DNA of 14,307 bases from DASWHR01 sp036398095. Its GTDB lineage: Bacteria > Actinomycetota > AC-67. A model generated the notes under the pieces. That model did not search any database and was not told the origin of the DNA. It was given only the letters and a program-made list of their open reading frames with translations. The DNA is taken from NCBI GenBank assembly GCA_036398095.1, contig DASWHR010000091.1:1-14307 (forward strand), read 5' to 3'. Below are positions 1 to 5,594 of this stretch, piece after piece (position 1 is the stretch's first letter; the number at the start of each line of letters is the position of its first letter). The translations under genes were made by a program, and so were the position numbers.

Positions 1-27
1 TCTTCGACGCACGCGGCCGATCCTGCG

Positions 28-942
28 CTACGGAGCGACGAAGGACAGCAGGTCGGGCAGGAGCGTCGCGAAATCCGGTGGATATTCGCGCGCGACGCCG
101 TCGCGGGATTCGACGAGCGTCTCGACACCTGCTTTCCGAAGTTGCGCTGCGACGCGCGGCACGGCTGCGGCCGGCCGATGGTCGTCGTTGCCGTACGCGA
201 ACGCGACGCGCAGTCCGGCCGCGGCCGCGACCGGAATCGAATCGGCGATCTCGTCGATGTCGTTCATCGCCGGCGCGACCACGATCGCGCCGCGTGCCTT
301 CACCGCGCCGGTCAGGGCCAGCCGTAGCGCGTGGTAGCCGCCGCGGTCGAACCCGCCGAGCACCAGATCGCCGTTCGACGCGCCGAGGTCGGCGAGCGTG
401 GTGACGTGGCGGCGAACCTCGCCGGTCGTGGCTGCGGCCCACACGAACCGCGCCGGCCCCGAGACGCTGCCCGAGAGCGGCGCGGCAAGCAGGCGCGGCG
501 TTCCGCTCCACTGCCGCAGCACGCTCGCCATGGGCTCGCCGTTGCCGTGCAAGGTCAGCAGCACCGGCCAGGGCGGCGGCGACGGCGGCCGTTGCAGCGT
601 CAATGCCGGCCGAGCATGCAGCAGCGCCTGGTCGCGTCGCTCGCCGCAGACCGCCACCGCGCGTTCGAAGCGCTCGTCGCCTGTGAGCGAGTCGAAGTCG
701 CCCGTCTCGCGCATCCGGTCGGGCGAGAACCAGTCGCCGCGCGCGAGCACCTCGTCGAGCACGCGCAGCGCGGTGTCGCGGTCACCGGCCGCGGCCGCCG
801 CCGAGATCAGCCACCAGTCCAGCGAATGCGCCTCGCCGGGATGGCGGTGCCGTTCGGATTCGGCGAGCGCGGCGGCGGCCGCGTCGTCGCCGGCGGCACG
901 AAGCGCGCCCAATCGCGCCGCCACCGTCGGATATTCGCTCAT
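28..942 (-). CDS. alpha/beta-hydrolase-fold protein with a TPR-like N-terminal part; probably catalytically altered
   Basis: Protein of 304 residues. The first third is Ala/Arg-rich and helical, resembling the degenerate TPR region that precedes a set of bacterial predicted esterases; it includes RVLDEVLARGDWFSPDRM and TGDFDSLTGDERFE. The rest looks like a dienelactone-hydrolase/phospholipase-type alpha/beta hydrolase: a strand followed by LLTLHGNGEP, a nucleophile-elbow-like LVLGGFDRGG, FAYGNDDHR, and a terminal REYPPDF. In the family as I know it the elbow reads G-F-S-x-G-G and the end reads G-H-E-[YF]-P-P-D-F. Here the elbow residue is Asp199 and the His position is Arg285, while Asp253/254 remain available. 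Hence it may be a pseudoenzyme or use an Asp nucleophile. The second of two adjacent ATGs (942) is chosen because GAGGAG lies just upstream at the right distance; an in-frame ATG at 1062 would only add a Pro/Arg-rich, unconserved-looking leader. No signal peptide is seen, so it is probably cytoplasmic. It is transcribed away from the ceramidase-like gene. Substrate unknown. Confidence 0.82.
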   Translation of the reverse strand: MSEYPTVAARLGALRAAGDDAAAAALAESERHRHPGEAHSLDWWLISAAAAAGDRDTALRVLDEVLARGDWFSPDRMRETGDFDSLTGDERFERAVAVCGERRDQALLHARPALTLQRPPSPPPWPVLLTLHGNGEPMASVLRQWSGTPRLLAAPLSGSVSGPARFVWAAATTGEVRRHVTTLADLGASNGDLVLGGFDRGGYHALRLALTGAVKARGAIVVAPAMNDIDEIADSIPVAAAAGLRVAFAYGNDDHRPAAAVPRVAAQLRKAGVETLVESRDGVAREYPPDFATLLPDLLSFVAP

Positions 943-1095
943 CATCTCCTCGATGGATCGCGGTTCATGACGGGACGCCCCGGCCGGGCGATTTCTTTTC
1001 CCCGAATTCGGCGGGAGGATCCCGGCAGAAGGATACCTGGGCGGCGGCGGCGAAATTTCCATGGTCAGTTCGCACTCGACCGGGGAGAGACCTCA
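943..1095. promoter_or_regulatory. divergent intergenic region between the hydrolase-like and ceramidase-like genes
   Basis: This 153-bp gap separates two divergently read genes and must hold both promoters. A short T-rich patch followed by GAATTC lies near 991-1006. I see no convincing -35/-10 pair, operator palindrome or structured leader. The ribosome-binding sites at its edges are clear: GAGGAG for the minus gene and GGGGAGAG at about 1082-1089 for the plus gene. Confidence 0.4.
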
Positions 1096-2604
1096 ATGCG
1101 CCGCATCGTCATCGTCGCTTCGCTGCTCGCCGCCGCCCTGTCCGCTGTGCTGCCGGCTCGCTCCGGGCCGGTCGCCCCCTACCGGGTCGGCGCAGCCGTC
1201 CGCGACATCAGCCCGATCGGCTGGGGCACGATCAATACCGGCGGCTTCGGCTTCGGCGACGGCTCTTCGCCGGTCAGCCAGGCGCTCGGGCCGGGCGGCA
1301 AGAACTCGTTCCAAGGCAATCACATCGCGGCGCGTGCGCTCGTGGTCGAAGACGCCGCAACCGGCGTCGCGGTTGCGATGGTCAGCGTCGAGACGCAAGG
1401 CATGTTCGCCGCCTACCAGAACGACCCCGACGCCGGCCTGGACGCGATCGCGCGACGCATCCACGCAATCGTTCCCGCCTTGCCGCCTTCGAACGTGACC
1501 ATCTCGAACGACCACACGCACTCCGGTCCCGACGCGATCGGCGTATGGGGCTTCATCCCCGCCGACTATCTCGAGCACATCGCCGCCCAGACGGTGGCGG
1601 CGGTCGTGTCCGCGTATCAGACGCGACGCGAGGCGACGATCGTGGCCGGCGCGTCCGACGCGCCCGACTTGATCTACAACCAGACCTGCACCGAGGCGCT
1701 CAATCAAGGTCCCAACGATGCGTACCCGAACACGATCTGCGATCCGTTCCTGGAATCCAAGGACTCCTGGGTGCGCGTGTTGCAGGCGCGCGACGCCGGC
1801 AACGGGGCGGTGATCGCGACCGCGATGTCCTACGCCGCGCACGCGACCCTCGGCGGCGAAAGCGGCGTGCACGGCGACTGGCCGCAGTATCTGTCGGAGG
1901 CGCTGACCGAGCGCTACGGCGGGATCGGTATCGCCTACGAAGGGACGAACGGCCGCACGCAGCCGTGCCGGCCGCGCTGCTCGTTCACCGACCGCCGCAA
2001 GCCCGGCTACGGGATCGCCGACCGCCGGGGCTCGTACACGACCATGCTGATGTACCACGTCGCGCAGGCGCTGACCGGCGCCCCGGCCGTCGAAGGTCCG
2101 GTCGCCGGCGCGGAAACGATGATCCGGCACAACGTCGAAAACCCGATCGTCGGCGGGTTGCTCTTCCAAGGCGGTCTGGTCGGCGCGCCGATCCAGCGAT
2201 CGCAGCAGAGCCCATGGCTGACCGGAACGACGGTCGGCACCATCGTGTCGGCCCTTCGCATCGGGGACCTGCTGATCAGCGGTGCGCCGGGCGAGCCGTA
2301 CCCGAACATCGCCGCCGGAGTCGTGGAGGCAACCAACGTCGCGGCGCAGAGACATTGGACGCTTGCGCTCGCCGACGACCAGCTCGGCTATCTGATCGCG
2401 CCGGTCGAAGCGTGGCCGGCCGTCGCGTCGCAGGTCGCCGTCAACGACAACGTCATCTTCAACGTCTCGCCCACGATCGGCGATCACGTGATGTGCGCGC
2501 AGATCCGGATGGCGCGCGCCGTCGGCTTCACGTTCCAACGCCTCGTCCCCGACGCTCGGTGCGCGTTGTGGGACGCCTACGACATTGCGGAGGGATCCCT
2601 GTGA
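1096..2604 (+). CDS. exported neutral/alkaline ceramidase-superfamily hydrolase (atypical)
   Basis: Protein of 502 residues. An N-terminal signal peptide is evident: MRR, then a hydrophobic Ala/Leu run ending near ARS-GP at residues 22-24. The body matches the neutral non-lysosomal ceramidase N-terminal domain: NDHTHSGPD at 138-146, AAHAT with His249, HGDW at 259-262, PGEPYPN at 398-404 and LGY at 430-432. Compared with Pseudomonas ceramidase, His142 (or His140), His249, Glu400 and Tyr432 are the likely zinc site. The family's nucleophile motif G-D-x-S-P-N falls at GRTQPC (286-291), so the serine is missing and true ceramide amidase activity is doubtful. Cysteines at 198 and 215 and in PCRPRC suggest disulfides, fitting export. 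It is shorter than typical bacterial enzymes (about 650 residues) because the C-terminal Ig-like region is largely absent. The ATG at 1096 follows GGGGAGAG. Its stop overlaps the next gene's GTG, so the two are translationally coupled. The substrate could be a lipid amide, but this is unproven. Confidence 0.85.
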   Translation: MRRIVIVASLLAAALSAVLPARSGPVAPYRVGAAVRDISPIGWGTINTGGFGFGDGSSPVSQALGPGGKNSFQGNHIAARALVVEDAATGVAVAMVSVETQGMFAAYQNDPDAGLDAIARRIHAIVPALPPSNVTISNDHTHSGPDAIGVWGFIPADYLEHIAAQTVAAVVSAYQTRREATIVAGASDAPDLIYNQTCTEALNQGPNDAYPNTICDPFLESKDSWVRVLQARDAGNGAVIATAMSYAAHATLGGESGVHGDWPQYLSEALTERYGGIGIAYEGTNGRTQPCRPRCSFTDRRKPGYGIADRRGSYTTMLMYHVAQALTGAPAVEGPVAGAETMIRHNVENPIVGGLLFQGGLVGAPIQRSQQSPWLTGTTVGTIVSALRIGDLLISGAPGEPYPNIAAGVVEATNVAAQRHWTLALADDQLGYLIAPVEAWPAVASQVAVNDNVIFNVSPTIGDHVMCAQIRMARAVGFTFQRLVPDARCALWDAYDIAEGSL

Positions 2605-3530
2605 GACGAGCCATTCTCATCGCCTGTGCGCTGGCCGCGGCCACACTGCCGGCCGCCCCCGCGCGCGCCGCGACGGTCGACATCGACGTGCAGTCGAACT
2701 TCTTCTCCCCCTCGCCTGCGCATCCCGTGGCCGGCGACACGATCCGCTGGACCGTGCAAAGCGGCGGACACGACGTCGTCGCCTACGCCGGCACGATGAG
2801 TTTCGCGTCGCCCTTCATGACATCCGGCGATCCGGCGTTCACCCAAACCTACGCGGGCGGTGAGGTGCTCTACCGGTGCTCGCCCCATTCGTTCATCGGA
2901 TCCAATGGGGTGTGCTCGGGCATGTGCGGAGTGCTCAGCGACCGCACGGCCGCTCCCGCGGCCCCCACGATCGCGACCCCGGCCGGCGGTTCCACGGTCC
3001 CGGTCGGCAACGTGACCTTCTCGGGAACCAGCGAGCCGTGGACGATCGTGCGCCTTCGAGAAGCGGGCACGCCGCTGGCCGACGTGCTCGCCGACGGTGA
3101 CGGCGGCTGGTCGATCGTTCGCTCGATGGGCGGCGACACGCACACGATCGAGGCGCGCGCCGATGCAGCCGACGGCACGATCGGCGGCAGCGCAACGGTC
3201 ACCTTTACCGTCTCGGGCGCACGCGACACGATTCGGCCGACGGTCGCGATCACCTCGGGCGCGTTGACGGCCGGGGTCGGCACGGTCGGTGTCATCGGGG
3301 AAGCGATGGACAACGTCGCCGTCGCCCGCGTGTGGGTGCGGGCCTACGATGTCTTCGGCGATTTGATCGGCGAGGCGCCGGCGGACTGTCCGTCGTGCGG
3401 GTCGCCTCGGGTCGCGTGGACCGCGACGATCCAGTTGCCTCGGGGGGTTGCCACCATTCGCGCGATGGCCGAGGACACCGCCGGCAACGACTCGACGCAG
3501 TCGAACTGGGTTCGGGCCGTCACTCTGTAA
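2601..3530 (+). CDS. exported cupredoxin-domain protein with two C-terminal Ig-like domains
   Basis: Protein of 309 residues starting at GTG 2601, which overlaps the upstream TGA (GTGA) and is preceded by GGAGGGA. The signal peptide is MRRAILIACALAAATLPA with cleavage near ARA-AT (about residue 23). Residues 24-115 are a plastocyanin-like cupredoxin: FFSPSPAHPVAGDTIRWTV, then GGHDVV (His57), then YRCSPH (Cys93, His96) and CSGMCG (Met108). These are the four expected type-1 copper ligands. The Cys-x2-His-to-Met spacing is longer than in plastocyanin, and two extra cysteines (105, 109) flank the Met. Residues about 118-205 form a bacterial Ig-like domain (TIATPAGGSTVPVGNVTFSG to ATVTFTV). Residues about 209-309 form a second one, which includes a CPSC pair. 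It probably acts outside the cell as a copper-binding or electron-transfer protein attached to an adhesive stalk. Coupling to the ceramidase-like gene implies a joint role, but its nature is not visible. Confidence 0.82.
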   Translation: MRRAILIACALAAATLPAAPARAATVDIDVQSNFFSPSPAHPVAGDTIRWTVQSGGHDVVAYAGTMSFASPFMTSGDPAFTQTYAGGEVLYRCSPHSFIGSNGVCSGMCGVLSDRTAAPAAPTIATPAGGSTVPVGNVTFSGTSEPWTIVRLREAGTPLADVLADGDGGWSIVRSMGGDTHTIEARADAADGTIGGSATVTFTVSGARDTIRPTVAITSGALTAGVGTVGVIGEAMDNVAVARVWVRAYDVFGDLIGEAPADCPSCGSPRVAWTATIQLPRGVATIRAMAEDTAGNDSTQSNWVRAVTL

Positions 3531-3630
3531 ACAGGGGCTGAAAGGCCACGGGACCGGCAAAACACCGCCACCGCATGCCCAATCGTGGGTGCGCCGGCCG
3601 CCATGAATATCCCTAGGTCGGGTTATTTGT
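3527..3630 (+). ncRNA. candidate structured leader, possibly a degenerate GEMM/c-di-GMP-I-like riboswitch
   Basis: The leader of the polysaccharide operon can fold into at least two hairpins. GGCT (3536-3539) pairs with GGCC (3544-3547) around a GAAA tetraloop. CGCA/CCCA (3572-3581) pairs with TGGG/TGCG (3586-3593) around ATCG, extended outward by CCGG (3554-3557) with CCGG (3594-3597). The order GTAAAC, GAAA-capped hairpin, GGGAC (3550-3554), GCAAA (3557-3561), long hairpin, then TAGGTCGGGTTAT (3614-3626) parallels the GEMM order GCAAACC, GAAA hairpin, GGGACGCAAAGCC, hairpin, TAGCCGGGTTGCC. GTAA (3527-3530) can pair with TTAT (3623-3626) as an outer helix, with one wobble. The match is imperfect, with two extra bases between GGGAC and GCAAA and a weak outer stem, and its 5' edge overlaps the upstream stop codon. 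The location before a glycan synthase operon favours it. No terminator is obvious downstream, so translational control would be the likelier mode. Confidence 0.27.
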
Positions 3631-3728
3631 GCTGAGAGAACGCGTCTCGGCCGTCGCGGGATTAAACGAAGCCGCCCGGCATGCCGACCATAGAGAGAAC
3701 TCGTCCGCGCACGACCCGCGAGGAACCC

Positions 3729-4172
3729 ATGAATACATTCGACGACGCAGCAGCCCGCCGGCCCGCCTCGACCGCAGGATCCGTTCTGCTCTGCGGCACC
3801 GGACAGTTCGAAAGCGAGATGCTTCGCCGCGCCCTGCAGCGCGCCGGGTTTCGCGTCTCCTACGCCCACGACGTCGATGCGGCCGTACTCGCGGTGCTGG
3901 CCGACGGCCTGGATGCCGTCGTGCTGGGCGAGGCGATGCCGCCGGCGCCGCGGGCCGCGCTGGTCCGATGGATTCGCGGGACGGCCGGGGTAGACGCCAC
4001 TCCAATCGTGCTGTTGTCCGACGATCCCGATCCGGCCGCCGCCATTCACGCCTACGACTGCGGCGTGGACATGGTCGTTTCGAAGCCGGTTGACGTTGAT
4101 CTGCTCGGACGAAAGCTTGCGGCCGTGATCCGCCGAAGCGGTGCGCCGGGCCGGCGGGCCGACGGAGCCTGA
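3729..4172 (+). CDS. receiver-domain protein lacking the phospho-acceptor Asp (pseudo-receiver)
   Basis: Protein of 147 residues, essentially one CheY-like receiver fold after a disordered N-terminus of about 15 residues. Strands and helices read VLLCGTG, FESEMLRRALQRAGFRVS, DAVVLGEAMPP, TPIVLLSDD and MVVSKPVD. Against CheY, Lys119 in the SKP motif and Ser97 (Thr87 position) are retained. However, the phosphorylation Asp is Gly67 in LGEAMP, and the acidic pair near the N-terminus is replaced by CGTG. Conventional phosphorylation is therefore unlikely. There is no DNA-binding or enzymatic output domain. The ATG at 3729 is preferred over one at 3681 because GAGGA lies just upstream and the fold begins soon after. 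It ends three bases before the glycosyltransferase start, so it is first gene of that operon. By position it may be a protein-interaction regulator of the synthase. Confidence 0.78.
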   Translation: MNTFDDAAARRPASTAGSVLLCGTGQFESEMLRRALQRAGFRVSYAHDVDAAVLAVLADGLDAVVLGEAMPPAPRAALVRWIRGTAGVDATPIVLLSDDPDPAAAIHAYDCGVDMVVSKPVDVDLLGRKLAAVIRRSGAPGRRADGA

Positions 4173-4175
4173 CCG

Positions 4176-5594
4176 GTGGCGCGCTCCCCTTCGAAGCAGC
4201 AGCTTCCGGCACCGCTGTATCTGGCGGCAAGCTACGTATTCTTCCTCGGTCTGCCGACGTTGATCTGCGTCATCATCGGGCTCAGCCACCCGGGGATACT
4301 CACGGTCCTGCATTACATGGTGGCGACTGCCTACGCACTCACCGCGATCATGATGCTGATGGAAGCCCGCGTCGCCATCCCGCGCCGCCGCGCCAAACGC
4401 GCCCACACCGAGGCGCTGCCCGAGATGCCGCTCACGACCGTGATCGTGTCCGCGTATCTTCCCAACGAGCAAGACCTGATCGCCGAGACGATCGTCCGGC
4501 TGACCACGCAGATGCACGTTCCCAGCTACAAGCTGCAGATCATCCTTGCCTACAACACGCCGGACGATCTTCCCGTCGAAGAGACGCTCGCATCGTTCGG
4601 GCAGCTCAACGCGTCGTTCCTGCCGCTCCGCGTGGTCGGAAGCCGGTCGAAGGCCGAGAACATCCTGGCCGCTCTGCCGCACGCGCGCGGCGAGATGACG
4701 GTGCTGCTGGACGCCGACCATCATCCGCATCCCGACGCTTTCGAACGCGCCTACCGGTGGCTGGAATCGGGCTACGACGTCGTGCAAGGACGATGCGTGG
4801 TTCGCAACCAGAGGCAGAATCTGCTGACGCGGCTGGTGTCGGTCGAGTTCGAGCAGATCTACGGCATCTCGCACACGGGACGGTCCCTGTCGGTGGACAC
4901 GGCGATCTTCGGTGGGACGAACGGCTACTGGCGCACATCCGTGCTCAAAGAGATCGGGATGGATTCGCGGATGCTCACCGAAGACATCGACTCCAGCATT
5001 CGCGCGCTCCTGGGCGGCTACCGGCTCATTCACGACCGGTCCGTTATCTCGACGGAACTGGCTACGGCCACGATGCGCTCATGGTGGACGCAGCGCCTGC
5101 GGTGGGCGCAGGGATGGTTCCAGGTCACGCTCCGCCATCAGGTCTCGATCTGGCGCTGCGAACATTTGAATCGCCGAACCAAATGGTATTGGACCTACAT
5201 GTTGACCTGGCGCGAGCTCTTTCCGCTGCTGTCGCTGCAGATCTTCGCTCTGCTGATCGCGGCGCTGGTCATCGGGCAGCCGGTGAACTGGGTCCGCAAC
5301 TGGTATCTGGCGGGGACCACGGTGATCACGCTGGCGTCGGGTCCCCTGGTTGCGATGGCCACGTACCGTATCGCGCTGTGGCGCACCAAGAAGAGCCTTC
5401 GCGCGTGGTTCGTCATCTTCGCGCTGACCAGTCTTGTTTACACCACGATGAAGAACATGGTCGCGATGGTCGCGATGCTGCGCGAGTTCCGCGGCGAGAG
5501 TCCCTGGGTGGTCACGGCCCGCCAGGCCGCCGAATCCAAGGCGAAGGCCACCGCCGATATTCGCTATCACGAGAAGGTGGGAGCCGATGCGTAG
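4176..5594 (+). CDS. processive family-2 glycosyltransferase, cellulose/hyaluronan-synthase-like membrane protein
   Basis: Protein of 472 residues beginning at GTG 4176, with GGAG eight bases upstream. Two N-terminal transmembrane segments (about 14-36 and 41-62) precede a cytoplasmic GT2 domain that starts near TTVIVSAYLPNEQD. Catalytic signatures are DAD (179-181) in LLDADHHPHPD for metal and nucleotide sugar, FGGTNG for the acceptor region, TED (268-270) as catalytic base, and QRLRW (306-310), the QxxRW of processive polymerising enzymes. Three further membrane segments follow: around LFPLLSLQIFALLIAALVI, VITLASGPLVAMATYRIA, and WFVIFALTSLVYTT. It likely polymerises a UDP-sugar and exports the chain through its own pore; cellulose, another beta-glucan or a GlcNAc polymer are all possible. 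No PilZ domain follows the membrane part, unlike c-di-GMP-activated BcsA. It overlaps the next gene by 8 bp. Confidence 0.9.
   Translation: MARSPSKQQLPAPLYLAASYVFFLGLPTLICVIIGLSHPGILTVLHYMVATAYALTAIMMLMEARVAIPRRRAKRAHTEALPEMPLTTVIVSAYLPNEQDLIAETIVRLTTQMHVPSYKLQIILAYNTPDDLPVEETLASFGQLNASFLPLRVVGSRSKAENILAALPHARGEMTVLLDADHHPHPDAFERAYRWLESGYDVVQGRCVVRNQRQNLLTRLVSVEFEQIYGISHTGRSLSVDTAIFGGTNGYWRTSVLKEIGMDSRMLTEDIDSSIRALLGGYRLIHDRSVISTELATATMRSWWTQRLRWAQGWFQVTLRHQVSIWRCEHLNRRTKWYWTYMLTWRELFPLLSLQIFALLIAALVIGQPVNWVRNWYLAGTTVITLASGPLVAMATYRIALWRTKKSLRAWFVIFALTSLVYTTMKNMVAMVAMLREFRGESPWVVTARQAAESKAKATADIRYHEKVGADA

Noticed and set aside
943..1062. A 40-residue N-terminal extension of the hydrolase-like protein from ATG 1062.
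   Set aside because: It is Pro/Arg-rich with no fold signature, and GAGGAG sits immediately before the ATG pair at 945/942.
331..1095. In-frame upstream extension of the ceramidase-like reading frame.
   Set aside because: It runs antisense through the hydrolase gene and is Arg-rich. A signal peptide and ribosome-binding site fix the start at 1096.
1093..2538. A 481-codon minus-strand frame opposite the ceramidase-like gene.
   Set aside because: The product is low-complexity Arg/Asp/Val, with no motif or ribosome-binding site; the plus strand has clear family motifs in this interval.
3632..3650. Short inverted repeat GAGA/TCTC around ACGCG as a terminator.
   Set aside because: The stem is only about four pairs with no T-tract and is close to chance in this composition.
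2577..5033. An 818-codon open frame on the minus strand.
   Set aside because: It lies antisense to four well-supported genes, its product is Arg/Gly/His-rich without domain pattern, and long antisense frames are expected in DNA this GC-rich.
4176..5594. A c-di-GMP-binding PilZ domain in the glycosyltransferase.
   Set aside because: The protein ends soon after its last membrane segment, with a short charged tail and no RxxxR / D-x-S-x-x-G motif.
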